A stretch of DNA of 64,000 bases. Origin: Formosa sediminum. Its GTDB lineage: Bacteria; Bacteroidota; Bacteroidia; Flavobacteriales; Flavobacteriaceae. The DNA is taken from NCBI RefSeq assembly GCF_007197735.1, contig NZ_CP041637.1, positions 434,001-498,000 on the forward strand, in the 5' to 3' direction. The notes under the pieces are model-generated. The model did no database searches, was not told where the DNA came from, and saw only the letters and a program-made list of their open reading frames with translations. Both the position numbers and the translations under genes were made by a program. Of this stretch, positions 8,141 through 17,803 are shown piece by piece. Each line of letters opens with the position of its first letter. Position 1 is the first letter of the stretch.

Positions 8141-9235
8141 TTAATCCATATCGAAACGTAAACCTAACGATATGTTATTCTGATCTAGATTTTGGTGTTT
8201 AAATATGGTAGACAAATCATACTTAACATACAAGCCAACACTACCTAAAGACACATAACTACTTACACCATATACAAAGTTATTTACAGCATCGTAATCT
8301 TTATATTTCTTTTTCTGATTATTCCCATCTTCTTTATATTTTACTTTTTGAAGTGACGAAATATTAAATCCACCATATCCTCCAATTCCTAATTTAAATT
8401 TTTTACGCGTAGAGTATCTAAAGTAATTTTCATGCTCGATTTTCTTAGAGGGGCCAAATTCAAAATGCACTGGAAAAACTAAATTGGTTGTTCTAAATTT
8501 AGATTTTCTTACGTCATAAGGAAACGTTTCAAACACGACCTGATTACCGTCTTCTCGATAATACATATTATTCTTAATATCTAATTTATTCCATTGTAAA
8601 GAAAACCCATATTTTAATCGTAATGCATTAGAGTTTTCAAACACTCTAGTTTTCCAAGCCCAACCCAATTCTACAAATCCAGAGCCTCCTAATTTATAAG
8701 GTGAATCGTTTAAACTTTCTCCTTCAATTATGGCATTATTAAACCCTATAGCAAAAACAAGATCACTTGTTGTTCGCTTATCAAATACTGGAATATGTTT
8801 AGAATCTTTACCAATGTAAAAAATAGTGGTTTTATCTGCAGATACATCACTATCGTAATCCTTACCTATTCTAATAACAATTTGGCCATCTTCACCAAAC
8901 GTATATGCATAAGTATTACGCTCCAATAAATCTATTTTACTATCAATAATGGCAACACGACTTTCTATATTTAAAGCGCGTTTTTTTGCTGCGTCTTTTT
9001 TTAAAACTTCACCTTCTTCAGTGGTAATATATCCGGCATCTACTTTATCGTTAATTGCTTCAACCTCTTGTTTTAGTAAAGCCTTTTCTTCTTGCCGGAT
9101 GTTTTCTTTTTGAGTTTTTAATTCCTGAATTTCATTAAGGTTAAGCGAGTCCACGACTTTTACATCTTGGGCTACAACAACTTGTGAAACCAAAATTAAA
9201 ATTAATGCAATAGTAAATTTAGTAATAATGTTCAT
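8141..9235 (-). CDS. Predicted outer-membrane beta-barrel protein with N-terminal coiled coil
   Basis: A 364-residue protein with a signal peptide (about 1-22, ending VVVAQ). A charged helical region rich in Lys, Glu and Asp (about 30-95, e.g. ENIRQEEKALLKQEVEAI) is probably a periplasmic coiled coil. The second half is rich in alternating hydrophobic and aromatic strands (GFVELGWAWKTRVF, YVSLGSVGLYVKYDL) and ends in FDMD, consistent with a small outer-membrane barrel. I do not recognise a named family. It is the last gene of the ECF-sigma operon, so it is probably a membrane component or target of that regulatory unit. Confidence 0.6.
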   Translation of the reverse strand: MNIITKFTIALILILVSQVVVAQDVKVVDSLNLNEIQELKTQKENIRQEEKALLKQEVEAINDKVDAGYITTEEGEVLKKDAAKKRALNIESRVAIIDSKIDLLERNTYAYTFGEDGQIVIRIGKDYDSDVSADKTTIFYIGKDSKHIPVFDKRTTSDLVFAIGFNNAIIEGESLNDSPYKLGGSGFVELGWAWKTRVFENSNALRLKYGFSLQWNKLDIKNNMYYREDGNQVVFETFPYDVRKSKFRTTNLVFPVHFEFGPSKKIEHENYFRYSTRKKFKLGIGGYGGFNISSLQKVKYKEDGNNQKKKYKDYDAVNNFVYGVSSYVSLGSVGLYVKYDLSTIFKHQNLDQNNISLGLRFDMD

Positions 9236-9283
9236 GCTATTCGTTTTTTGATTAATAATGATGATTGATTTTGATGAAATATT

Positions 9284-9985
9284 TTAGTCGTTGCGTTCTA
9301 CAACAGCTGTTTTAACTTTTTTAAATCCAGATTTTACAGCATCGAAAACTTTTTCTCTAAAACTGTGTTCTATCTCGTTCTCTACCCCTTCTAAAAGTGC
9401 TTCAGAATCTACAGTGTGCTGTTTATCATTTAACGCCTGATCTAAAGTAATTTGAGCTTCTGCTTCCTTCAGTAAATCTTCAATATAATCTTCTGTACTC
9501 ACCGTTATGTTTTGAGGGATAACCTCTGAATTGGATGCGAGTTCTTCAACAATTAAATCCTCCGTTTTCTGTGTTTTGTTGGATATTGGAGTATGCTGTT
9601 TTAAAAAATATGCAGTTCCCTTTTTGGTTTTAGGAGCGGGTTGATGGTTTTTAGTAACACCTTTTTCTTCTATCTTAGAAATTACAACATCGTCTTTAAA
9701 TGAATTTGAGCTGTCATTTACGGGATTATTTTCTTTTAAAGGAAGCTCCACTTCTACCACAGGTAATTCTGATTTCGTATTCTTTGTGGTAAACACCCAG
9801 GTACTTAGTAAAGCCACTCCAACAAAACTAGCAGCTATTGCTACAAACCAATAAGGTTTAAATGCACGCTTATGTTCTTGAGTTTTTAATTTAGAGTCTA
9901 ATTGTTGCCAAGCCTGAACAGAAGGTTGTATTCTGCGCTTTTCCAAACTTTCTTTTATATTATTTTCAAAATTATTTGATACCAT
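9284..9985 (-). CDS. Single-pass membrane protein, putative anti-sigma factor
   Basis: A 233-residue protein with a cytoplasmic N-terminal segment (1-43), one membrane helix (about 44-66, YWFVAIAASFVGVALLSTWV) and a polar, acidic periplasmic part. This topology and its position directly after an ECF sigma gene, overlapping it by 14 bases, suggest an anti-sigma factor. It lacks the zinc-binding HxxxCxxC anti-sigma motif, and I see no recognised domain, so the role is inferred from context. Residues 200-230 form an amphipathic Lys-rich tail. Confidence 0.55.
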   Translation of the reverse strand: MVSNNFENNIKESLEKRRIQPSVQAWQQLDSKLKTQEHKRAFKPYWFVAIAASFVGVALLSTWVFTTKNTKSELPVVEVELPLKENNPVNDSSNSFKDDVVISKIEEKGVTKNHQPAPKTKKGTAYFLKQHTPISNKTQKTEDLIVEELASNSEVIPQNITVSTEDYIEDLLKEAEAQITLDQALNDKQHTVDSEALLEGVENEIEHSFREKVFDAVKSGFKKVKTAVVERND

Positions 9986-10547
9986 AACGATCGGAATGAA
10001 GTGTGTTTAATTGCTGTTGAAGCATTTGTCTTGCTTTAAATAATTGCGATTTAGAAGTCCCTTCAGAAATTTTAAGAATTTGGGCAATTTCATGGTGCTT
10101 ATAACCTTCTATTGCCGACATTATAAATACCATTTTATATCCTTCAGGCAATTGGTCTATAAGATTTTGAATATCATCTACCTCTAAATTTTCTTCACTA
10201 GAAAGTGGTGTAATCTCAATAATATCTTCGCTCACTTCTGCAAATACAAATTGTTTTTTTTGTCTTAAAAAAGAGATAGATTCTCGCACCATAATCCGTC
10301 TTACCCAACCTTCAAAAGATCCCTTATTTTCAAAAGATTTTAATTGTGTAAATACTTTTAAAAATCCATTTAACATGGCTTCTTCTGCATGATGTATATC
10401 TTTAATATAGTATCGACATACACTAAGCATTTTAGGCGCATGCCAATCATACAATGCTTGCTGTGCTTCGCGATTGTTTTGGCTAGCCTTTTTAATGAGC
10501 TCATTTTGGTTTTTATGCAACTGTATTACTTTCAAAAAAGGTTTCAT
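9972..10547 (-). CDS. ECF-type RNA polymerase sigma factor
   Basis: A 191-residue sigma-70 family protein with region 2 (about 20-90, including CRYYIKDIHHAEEAMLNGFL and FEGWVRRIMVRESISFLR) and region 4 (about 125-180, including LPEGYKMVFIMSAIEGYKHH and EISEGTSKSQL-like helix-turn-helix). Regions 1.1 and 3 are missing, as in ECF sigma factors. It heads a three-gene unit with a membrane protein and an outer-membrane barrel, a common layout in Bacteroidota for envelope-responsive regulation. The signal it responds to cannot be told from the sequence. Confidence 0.9.
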   Translation of the reverse strand: MKPFLKVIQLHKNQNELIKKASQNNREAQQALYDWHAPKMLSVCRYYIKDIHHAEEAMLNGFLKVFTQLKSFENKGSFEGWVRRIMVRESISFLRQKKQFVFAEVSEDIIEITPLSSEENLEVDDIQNLIDQLPEGYKMVFIMSAIEGYKHHEIAQILKISEGTSKSQLFKARQMLQQQLNTLHSDRYGIK

Positions 10548-10601
10548 TTGGTCTTCTATTTATAAAGACGCAAAAAAAATTAGAAAGGTTGCCTGAAGAT
10601 T

Positions 10602-11579
10602 TTATTTTTTTCTATCGATGACATAATTCACCATTAAAATTAATGATGATTTATATGCAGATTCTGGATAAGGCTCCAACATTTTTAAAGCTTCTTCTTG
10701 AAATGCTTTCATTTTAGTCACGGCATAATCTAGTCCGCCGTATTGTTTTACAAAAGCAATAACCTCTTTAACGCGCTTGGCATCTTTGTTATGGTTTTTT
10801 ATAGAATTAATTAACCATTTATTATCTTTTTTTGACACCGTATTTAGCACATAAATTAGTGGAAGTGTCATTTTTTGTTCCTTAATATCTATTCCTGTAG
10901 GTTTACCAATTTTTTCTTGACCATAGTCGAACAAATCGTCTTTAATTTGAAAAGCCATACCAATAAGCTCTCCAAATTTTCGCATGGTTTCTACATGAGT
11001 AGATTCTGGTTTTACAGAAGCTGCCCCTAAACTACAACAGGCGGCAATTAATGTTGCTGTTTTTTGACGGATGATTTCGTAATACACTTCTTCGGTAATA
11101 TCTAACTGACGGGCTTTTTCAATTTGAAGTAATTCGCCTTCACTCATCTCGCGAACAGCGATAGATATAATTTTAAGTAAGTCGAAATCGTTATTGTCTA
11201 TAGACAATAAAAGCCCTTTAGACAGTAGATAATCGCCCACTAATACTGCAATTTTATTTTTCCAAAGTGCATTTATAGAGAAAAAACCCCGACGTCTATT
11301 ACTATCGTCTACCACATCGTCGTGCACCAAGGTTGCGGTATGTATTAATTCTATAACAGAAGCTCCGCGATATGTACGCTCACTGACTTCACCATTAGAC
11401 ACCATTTTAGAAACTAAAAAAACGAACATTGGTCGCATTTGTTTTCCTTTTCTATTTACAATATAATGGGTTATCCTATTAAGCAAGGCTACTTTAGAAG
11501 ACATAGAAAGTAAGAACTTTTGTTCAAAAAGTTCCATTTCATAAGCTATAGGTTGCTTTATTTGTTCTACAATTTTCAA
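10602..11579 (-). CDS. Polyprenyl (trans-isoprenyl) diphosphate synthase
   Basis: A 325-residue all-helical prenyltransferase that adds isopentenyl diphosphate units to an allylic diphosphate. Both Asp-rich magnesium sites are present: DDVVDD (about residues 90-95, in HTATLVHDDVVDDSNRRRG) and KDDLFDYG (about 215). The GKQMRPMFVF segment matches the substrate-binding start of the family. Long-chain synthesis for menaquinone side chains (octaprenyl/solanesyl type) is the usual role of this group in Bacteroidota, but chain length is not readable here. It stands alone between the sigma operon and rlmN. Confidence 0.9.
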   Translation of the reverse strand: MKIVEQIKQPIAYEMELFEQKFLLSMSSKVALLNRITHYIVNRKGKQMRPMFVFLVSKMVSNGEVSERTYRGASVIELIHTATLVHDDVVDDSNRRRGFFSINALWKNKIAVLVGDYLLSKGLLLSIDNNDFDLLKIISIAVREMSEGELLQIEKARQLDITEEVYYEIIRQKTATLIAACCSLGAASVKPESTHVETMRKFGELIGMAFQIKDDLFDYGQEKIGKPTGIDIKEQKMTLPLIYVLNTVSKKDNKWLINSIKNHNKDAKRVKEVIAFVKQYGGLDYAVTKMKAFQEEALKMLEPYPESAYKSSLILMVNYVIDRKK

Positions 11580-11677
11580 CTAGAAGAAAGTGATATTTAT
11601 AATCTATACAAACCTAATAAAAATGCACGTTATAAACTATTTAATAGTTCTGAATACTATTTAAAAAACGGACATAT

Positions 11678-12718
11678 TTAACTTTTATTGGCTAATTGCC
11701 CGCACGCAGCATCAATATCCTTACCTCTAGAGCGTCTAATAGTAACTGTAATATTATTTGCTTCTAATACTTTTACGTACATATTTAAGGCCTCGTCTTG
11801 CGCTTGCTGAAATTCGCCATCGTCTATAGGGTTATATTCTATTAAATTAACTTTACTTGGAGCGAATTTACAGAATTGCACTAAAGCATCTACATCTTTA
11901 CGTTTATCGTTAATACCTTTCCAGACTACATATTCGTAAGTAATTCTACTTTTAGTTTTACTATACCAATATTCTAATGCAGATCTTAAATCGGATAAAG
12001 GGAAGGTTTCATTAAATGGCATTATTGATGTTCTAACCTCATCTATTGCAGAATGTAAAGATACGGCAAGTTTAAACTTTACCTCATCGTCTGCCATTTT
12101 TCTAATCATTTTTGGCACACCAGACGTTGAGACTGTAATACGTTTTGGAGACATGGCTAAACCTTCTATATCTGTAATTTTGTCTATGGCTTTAATTACA
12201 TTATTATAATTCATTAGGGGCTCTCCCATTCCCATAAATACAATATTACTTAATGGCCTGTCATGATATAACCTACTTTCGTTATCTATGGCAACCACTT
12301 GATCGTAAATTTCGTCTGGATTTAAATTTCGCATACGTTTTAAGCGAGAGGTAGCACAAAAACGACAATCTAAACTACAGCCTACTTGACTAGACACACA
12401 AGCGGTGGTTCTAGTTTTTGTTGGTATTAACACAGACTCGACAACCAAACCGTCATGTAATTGAACAGCATTTTTAACAGTACCATCGCTACTACGTTGC
12501 ATAGTATCGACTTTAATGTGATTAATCACAAAGTTATCTTCTAACATTTGTCTGGTTTCTTTTGAGATATTTGTCATATCTTCAAAATTATGAGCACCTT
12601 TACTCCACAACCATTCATAGACTTGGTTACCACGAAATGCTTTATCGCCTTGAGATACAAAAAAATCTCGCAATTGTTCTTTAGTTAATGCCCTAACGTC
12701 TTTCTTTTTATTTGCCAT
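11678..12718 (-). CDS. rlmN: Dual-specificity RNA methyltransferase RlmN
   Basis: A 346-residue radical SAM enzyme that methylates C2 of A2503 in 23S rRNA and of A37 in some tRNAs. The cluster motif is CSLDCRFC (about residues 114-121). The second catalytic cysteine that carries the methyl group is in DIDAACGQLA at the C-terminus. GMGEPLMNY and ITVSTSGVPKMI are also diagnostic. A TACTTTTG -7 box (12726-12733, minus strand) lies only 7 bases from the ATG, so the 5' leader must be very short. Confidence 0.96.
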   Translation of the reverse strand: MANKKKDVRALTKEQLRDFFVSQGDKAFRGNQVYEWLWSKGAHNFEDMTNISKETRQMLEDNFVINHIKVDTMQRSSDGTVKNAVQLHDGLVVESVLIPTKTRTTACVSSQVGCSLDCRFCATSRLKRMRNLNPDEIYDQVVAIDNESRLYHDRPLSNIVFMGMGEPLMNYNNVIKAIDKITDIEGLAMSPKRITVSTSGVPKMIRKMADDEVKFKLAVSLHSAIDEVRTSIMPFNETFPLSDLRSALEYWYSKTKSRITYEYVVWKGINDKRKDVDALVQFCKFAPSKVNLIEYNPIDDGEFQQAQDEALNMYVKVLEANNITVTIRRSRGKDIDAACGQLANKS

Positions 12719-12786
12719 AATACTGCAAAAGTAATTAAATTAAGATTAGTACTTTATACTAATATTAGCTAATTAAAGCTATAAAA

Positions 12787-12809
12787 AAAGCCTTGATAAA
12801 CAAGGCTTT
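12787..12809 (-). terminator. Intrinsic terminator after queA
   Basis: On the minus strand AAAGCCTTG pairs with CAAGGCTTT around a 5-base loop and is followed by T residues. It lies 25 bases past the queA stop and separates queA from rlmN. Confidence 0.85.
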
Positions 12810-12833
12810 AATGTATGTTGTATGGTATTAAAC

Positions 12834-13883
12834 TTATATAATTAACATGGCATCGCCATAGCTATAAAATTTATAACCTTCTTTTACTGCTTCATCATAA
12901 GCACGCTTAATAAAATCATGACCTGCAAAAGCAGATACCATCATTAAGAGTGTAGATTTTGGTGTATGAAAGTTTGTAATCATACAATTAGCAATACTAA
13001 AATCATAAGGCGGAAAGATAAACTTATTGGTCCACCCATTAAATTCATTTAAAGTTCCGTGAGAAGATACAGAGCTTTCAATGGCACGCATAGAAGTTGT
13101 TCCTACTGCGCAAACACGTCTTTTTTCTTTAATACCTTTATTAATTGTATTGACAGCTTTTTCATCAATTATAACTTCTTCGCTGTCCATTTTATGCTTA
13201 GATAAATCTTCTACCTCTACAGGATTAAACGTACCTAAACCAACATGTAATGTAACATCTGCAAAATTTACACCTTTAATTTCTAAACGCTTAAGTAAGT
13301 GTTTAGAAAAGTGTAATCCTGCTGTTGGAGCTGCTACAGCACCTTCATGCTTAGCATAAATGGTTTGGTAACGCTCTTCATCTTCTGGTTTTACCTCTCG
13401 TTTAATATACTTTGGTAGTGGAGTTTCTCCTAACAATTTAAGTTTGTTTCTAAACTCTGTATAAGATCCATCATACAAGAAACGTAAAGTACGCCCTCTA
13501 GATGTTGTATTATCAATAACCTCTGCGACTAAAGTATCATCGTCTCCAAAATATAATTTGTTACCAATTCTTATTTTACGAGCAGGATCTACCAAAACAT
13601 CCCAAAGACGTTGTTCTTCATTTAATTCTCTTAATAAAAACACTTCTATACGTGCTCCTGTTTTCTCTTTATTACCAAATAAACGTGCAGGAAACACTTT
13701 GGTGTTATTAAGAATCATCACATCATCTTCATCAAAATAATCAATAATGTCTTTAAACTGTTTGTGTTCAATAGTTTGATTTTTTCTATCCAAAACCATT
13801 AGGCGTGACTCATCTCTATTTTCTGAAGGGTCTTCTGCTAATAATTCTTCTGGTAGTTTAAAATTAAAATGCGATAATTTCAT
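12834..13883 (-). CDS. queA: S-adenosylmethionine:tRNA ribosyltransferase-isomerase
   Basis: A 349-residue QueA, which transfers and isomerises the ribosyl group of SAM onto 7-aminomethyl-7-deazaguanine in tRNA to make epoxyqueuosine. Family signatures include the N-terminal [38 protein letters not shown] and [16 protein letters not shown]. Length is normal for the family. It is a single-gene transcript with its own promoter and terminator; no other queuosine genes are in the window. Confidence 0.97.
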   Translation of the reverse strand: MKLSHFNFKLPEELLAEDPSENRDESRLMVLDRKNQTIEHKQFKDIIDYFDEDDVMILNNTKVFPARLFGNKEKTGARIEVFLLRELNEEQRLWDVLVDPARKIRIGNKLYFGDDDTLVAEVIDNTTSRGRTLRFLYDGSYTEFRNKLKLLGETPLPKYIKREVKPEDEERYQTIYAKHEGAVAAPTAGLHFSKHLLKRLEIKGVNFADVTLHVGLGTFNPVEVEDLSKHKMDSEEVIIDEKAVNTINKGIKEKRRVCAVGTTSMRAIESSVSSHGTLNEFNGWTNKFIFPPYDFSIANCMITNFHTPKSTLLMMVSAFAGHDFIKRAYDEAVKEGYKFYSYGDAMLII

Positions 13884-13903
13884 GTGCTATATTTATATTT
13901 TGA

Positions 13904-13979
13904 AATATTGAAAAAAAAAATTTGTTCAATATTATTAAAAGGAAGCGCAAATATACAATCTCAATATAGGCCTTGTCAA
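13904..13979 (-). promoter_or_regulatory. queA promoter and hairpin-forming 5' leader
   Basis: A consensus promoter reads toward queA: -7 TATATTTG (13948-13955) and TTG (13977-13979), 21 bases apart. Between the expected start of transcription and the ATG lies a perfect 9-bp inverted repeat, AATATTGAA / TTCAATATT (13904-13912 and 13925-13933), whose loop is U-rich in the RNA. It is AT-only and does not resemble the conserved core of a preQ1 riboswitch. Confidence 0.5.
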
Positions 13980-14048
13980 GTAAATTGCTATTTATTATTG
14001 ATTTAATTGACATTTACGGGCTGAAAATCGCTTTTTAGAGTATAAAAA

Positions 14049-15284
14049 TTAGTGCTTGTTAATTTTGAATCCGATTTTTTCTAAATCACTCCAAAATTCT
14101 GGGTAGGATTTAGACACTACTTCTGCATCGTTTACACGCATTTTTACACGCAATGCTAAAGGAGCAAATGCCATAGCCATTCTATGATCGTTATAGGTGT
14201 TAATCGCAACATCTTCATTTATACGATCTGACGGTTCTAAATCTAATGTTTTATCTGTGATGTGTACGTTGCCGCCAAGTTTTTCTAGCTCTATCTTTAA
14301 AGCCTCTAAACGGTCTGTTTCTTTAATTTTTAAAGTATGTAAACCAGATAAACTACAAGCTATACCTAAACCAAAACATGTTACAGCTATGGTTTGAGCT
14401 ATGTCTGGAGCATTTACTAAATCTAATGTAATATTGGTATCTTTTAAAACGTCTTCTACTTTTTTTAACGTTATAGAATGATCACTAAATGTAGTAGTTA
14501 CTCCAAATTGTTTATAAATTGTAGTTAAAACCGAATCGCCTTGTAAAGAACTCGCTTTATATGCAGATAATGTAATGGTTGTCCCTATTGGACTTAATGC
14601 AACTATACTAAAAAAATATGATGCCGAAGACCAATCGCTCTCTACGGTTAAAGTTTGTTTAGCAACTGCTTCGGTTTTAGGTTTAACTGTTATGGTTTGT
14701 CTTTTAAATTGAGCATCGATATTTAATTGATGTAATAAATTTAAGGTCATTTTAATATAAGGCACAGAAGTAATTGCGCCATCTAAAGTAAGTTTTAGAC
14801 CATTTTCTAAAGACGAACCTATTAGCATTAATGCAGAAATATATTGACTACTTACGTTGGCCTTAAGTGTAACTTCGCTTTGAGTAATATTTTTACCTAT
14901 AATTTTTATTGGTGGGTAGCCATCGTTTTCTACATATGTTATGTCTGCTCCCAAATCTCGTAGCGCGTCTACTAGTATTTTAATTGGGCGCTCTTTCATA
15001 CGTTTAGACCCAGTTAGAGTTACTATTTTACCTTCACAACTTGAAAAATAGGCTGTAAGAAAACGCATAGTAGTCCCTGCATGATGAATATCTACAAGTG
15101 ATTCTTTAGAGTTTAATGCCATTTGCATAACATCTGAGTCATCTGAATTTGATACATTTTCTAAAGCAATGTTAGGATACAAAGCCTGCAAAACTAACAA
15201 TCTATTAGATTCGCTTTTAGAACCTGTAATAGTAACATGTAATGGTTGTTGTATAATTTCTGACTGTTCTAAAATGATATTCAT
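14049..15284 (-). CDS. aroA: 3-phosphoshikimate 1-carboxyvinyltransferase (EPSP synthase)
   Basis: A 411-residue AroA, the sixth step of the shikimate pathway (shikimate-3-phosphate plus phosphoenolpyruvate gives EPSP). It keeps GSKSESNRLLVLQAL near the N-terminus, HAGTTMRFLTAYFSS, the arginine-containing GSKRMKERPI, and IKETDRLEALKIELEKLGG plus NTYNDHRMAMAFAPLAL in the C-terminal half. It is slightly short compared with the enterobacterial enzyme. It follows the MazG-like gene with a six-base gap and is not linked to the aromatic operon at 22-26 kb. Confidence 0.95.
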   Translation of the reverse strand: MNIILEQSEIIQQPLHVTITGSKSESNRLLVLQALYPNIALENVSNSDDSDVMQMALNSKESLVDIHHAGTTMRFLTAYFSSCEGKIVTLTGSKRMKERPIKILVDALRDLGADITYVENDGYPPIKIIGKNITQSEVTLKANVSSQYISALMLIGSSLENGLKLTLDGAITSVPYIKMTLNLLHQLNIDAQFKRQTITVKPKTEAVAKQTLTVESDWSSASYFFSIVALSPIGTTITLSAYKASSLQGDSVLTTIYKQFGVTTTFSDHSITLKKVEDVLKDTNITLDLVNAPDIAQTIAVTCFGLGIACSLSGLHTLKIKETDRLEALKIELEKLGGNVHITDKTLDLEPSDRINEDVAINTYNDHRMAMAFAPLALRVKMRVNDAEVVSKSYPEFWSDLEKIGFKINKH

Positions 15285-15290
15285 GATGTC

Positions 15291-15617
15291 CTATTTTAAT
15301 TTTTTATTATTGTGATGCCTATCGTGATCGCGTTTTGTTTTTAGATCCATTTTCTTATCGAACGCTTCTTGTAAATTTATTCCAGTTTGATTTGCCAAAC
15401 ATAAAACAACAAAAACAACATCGGCTAATTCTTCACCTAAATCTTTATTTTTATCACTTTCTTTTTCACTTTGCTCGCCATAACGTCTAGCTATAATTCT
15501 TGCCACTTCCCCTACTTCTTCTGTAAGTTGTGCCAAATTAGTAAGCTCGTTAAAATAACGAACACCATGCTCTTTAATCCAAGAATCTACTGCTAGTTGT
15601 GCATCTTCAATATTCAT
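15291..15617 (-). CDS. MazG-like nucleotide pyrophosphohydrolase
   Basis: A 108-residue all-helical pyrophosphohydrolase of the MazG/dCTPase superfamily. The metal-binding pairs are visible as LTEEVGEVARII (EExxE) and LGEELADVVFVVLCLA (ExxxD). Such enzymes hydrolyse nucleoside triphosphates to monophosphates as housecleaning; the preferred nucleotide is unknown here. It starts the short unit with aroA. The 147 bases upstream (15618-15764) show no gene. Confidence 0.85.
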   Translation of the reverse strand: MNIEDAQLAVDSWIKEHGVRYFNELTNLAQLTEEVGEVARIIARRYGEQSEKESDKNKDLGEELADVVFVVLCLANQTGINLQEAFDKKMDLKTKRDHDRHHNNKKLK

Positions 15618-15764
15618 GTGTAATGACTTTATATAAAATCGCCAAGTATTTAAGCTTTATAAAAAAGCACAAAGACTTGACGACTTGTTGACTTTATAAT
15701 GTAAAACTACTATTTTATTTTTTTTTTAACTTAAAAAAACAAATAGTTATTGCGTTTTTTTGTG

Positions 15765-17786
15765 TTAGCTTTTTACCAGAACCATTTTTTCTGTTTCCTT
15801 TTCTACTATCATTGCAAAATATTGTTTAAACTGGTCGTAATCATTAGGTAATACAAAAGTGTTATTAATTTCAAAAACACTTTTTATAACCACCATATTA
15901 CCAGAGTGAGAACTTATAAAAGTAAACACACCTTCGTTACCATTAAACTGGACTTTAGTACTTTCTGGTAAAGACTCTACAGTATATCCTTCTGGCAATA
16001 TTATAGAGACATTGTAGTTATATGTATTTGGATAGGTAAACTCTAAAGGATAATTTCGTTTTTCTTGTTTAAATGTATTTTCGGTAGTCGCATAAAATAG
16101 CATAGGCGAAATATAAAGTTTATCCCCAATAGCCTCTACGGCATTATTTAAAGTATAAGAAAAAGAGTATTGAATAGTGGGGTTATTTATTTCTTCTTCA
16201 TGTCTTACTTGTAAATTAGAAATTTCTATTTCGCCTTTACCTTCTTCTAAATCCCTAAGGCGCTCATCCTCTCCTATATTATTGTATTTAGATCTAAATT
16301 TCATAGCAGACGAGTTTTGTTTTTTAACAAAAACACGACCTTCGGCACTTAAGTCTGGATTTATTTTACACTGTAACGTATAGTTTTCTAATCCGGATGC
16401 TGGATGCATTAAATCTACCCATGCAGAACTGCCTTGTTCACGTATAATACGTCCTTGCCAATTTATTGCGCGAGAAGGTAACACATTAGGTAAGGCAAAA
16501 CGATCTGTGGCATCTAAAAGAATAAGATTATCTGTAACCTTTATAGCACATATAATATAATTAAACCCATTACGTGTTGGATATATTGGAATTCCGTTAC
16601 TTTTTGTACTAATAAGCACAGGATTTGCGTTAAAACCTGCATAACGTAAAATGGCTGTTAACATTAAATTAATATCACCTACATTACCGGTTCCTTCTTT
16701 ATATGCTTTTTTTACTCCATTTTCTGCATAGTTTCCTAGATATTCATTCCAAGCCACTTTAGACTTTACAAAATTAAAAATTAAAGACATACGCTTTTCA
16801 CTATTTGTAACATTAGCTAATAGTGCATCTATGTCTTTTTCAAAATAACCTGTTTTAGATAATTGACCTCCAAAACTACTATGATCGTAAATTGTTTTAG
16901 TTACGCTTTCCCAGTCTGTAGAATAATTTTTAATAGAATTATCTGGACCTTTATACATTGCATATTCCCATTTTACTGTAGCACGATATACATCCATATT
17001 GTCTACAAATGGCTCTTCTACTAGCGCAGGTATATTTTCTAAATCTGCTATATATTCATGTTCTCTAAATTCCCATTTAGAACTATCAAAACTTGTTTGC
17101 GAATTAGTAAAACCGGAACCTCCAGAGCGTTGTTTAGAATTAATTTGTTCGACTCTGTTTCTGCTGCTTTCCGAAATTTTTACAACATATTTTGCTTTAG
17201 GATTAAAATACTTATTAAAATAAAAATATTCTGGAATACGCGCATTAAACTCTAACTTCTTTACTGGAATATCGTACTGAAAATCAACATCATCCAAAGC
17301 AATGTAAGGAGACTCTTTACGGTATTTAAACTCTACAATACAGCCATCTGTAATGTTTGGCATAGTAAATTTAAGTTGCCCCCAGTATTGATTTGTTTCT
17401 TCTTTAAACACATTGTCTTTATCTAGTTTGTCTTTTTCGATTTTTCCATCTTTAAGATAATACGTGTATCCTTTTAATTCAGACAATTCTTCAATAGTTG
17501 AAGACCCATTATCATAGAAAGGTACAATTTCTGTAGCCCAATCTACCCCTTCTTTATCATAGATTTTTATTCGTTTTTGTACTTCCTTCACTACAATAAA
17601 GCCTTCGTTAGGGCTGTATTGAAAATAAACATTTTCATTTAAATACAAGATTGTAGCATGAGCATTTGGATCTTCAGGATTTACCGTTTCTTTTAATTCT
17701 TCTTTAGAAATTTTTCCAAATTTATAGTCTTGCGCATAGGTATAAGAGACTATAAGTATACATAGTAGGCTGAATACTTTTTTCAT
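15765..17786 (-). CDS. Secreted DUF3857/transglutaminase-like protein, catalytically dead
   Basis: A 673-residue protein with a signal peptide (1-18, ending TYAQ), an N-terminal DUF3857 domain (about 50-250) and a transglutaminase-like domain (about 310-440). The catalytic Cys is Ile372 (GNVGDINLML where GDC is expected) and the catalytic His is Tyr410 (FNYII). Only the Asp position (Asp425, LLDATD) remains, so hydrolase or crosslinking activity is not expected. The C-terminal part is probably beta-rich. It lies directly after a paralogue with a candidate Cys-His pair (18-base gap), suggesting a co-expressed active/inactive pair. Function of the family is unknown. Confidence 0.8.
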   Translation of the reverse strand: MKKVFSLLCILIVSYTYAQDYKFGKISKEELKETVNPEDPNAHATILYLNENVYFQYSPNEGFIVVKEVQKRIKIYDKEGVDWATEIVPFYDNGSSTIEELSELKGYTYYLKDGKIEKDKLDKDNVFKEETNQYWGQLKFTMPNITDGCIVEFKYRKESPYIALDDVDFQYDIPVKKLEFNARIPEYFYFNKYFNPKAKYVVKISESSRNRVEQINSKQRSGGSGFTNSQTSFDSSKWEFREHEYIADLENIPALVEEPFVDNMDVYRATVKWEYAMYKGPDNSIKNYSTDWESVTKTIYDHSSFGGQLSKTGYFEKDIDALLANVTNSEKRMSLIFNFVKSKVAWNEYLGNYAENGVKKAYKEGTGNVGDINLMLTAILRYAGFNANPVLISTKSNGIPIYPTRNGFNYIICAIKVTDNLILLDATDRFALPNVLPSRAINWQGRIIREQGSSAWVDLMHPASGLENYTLQCKINPDLSAEGRVFVKKQNSSAMKFRSKYNNIGEDERLRDLEEGKGEIEISNLQVRHEEEINNPTIQYSFSYTLNNAVEAIGDKLYISPMLFYATTENTFKQEKRNYPLEFTYPNTYNYNVSIILPEGYTVESLPESTKVQFNGNEGVFTFISSHSGNMVVIKSVFEINNTFVLPNDYDQFKQYFAMIVEKETEKMVLVKS

Positions 17787-17803
17787 AGGTTAAGGTGATT
17801 GGG

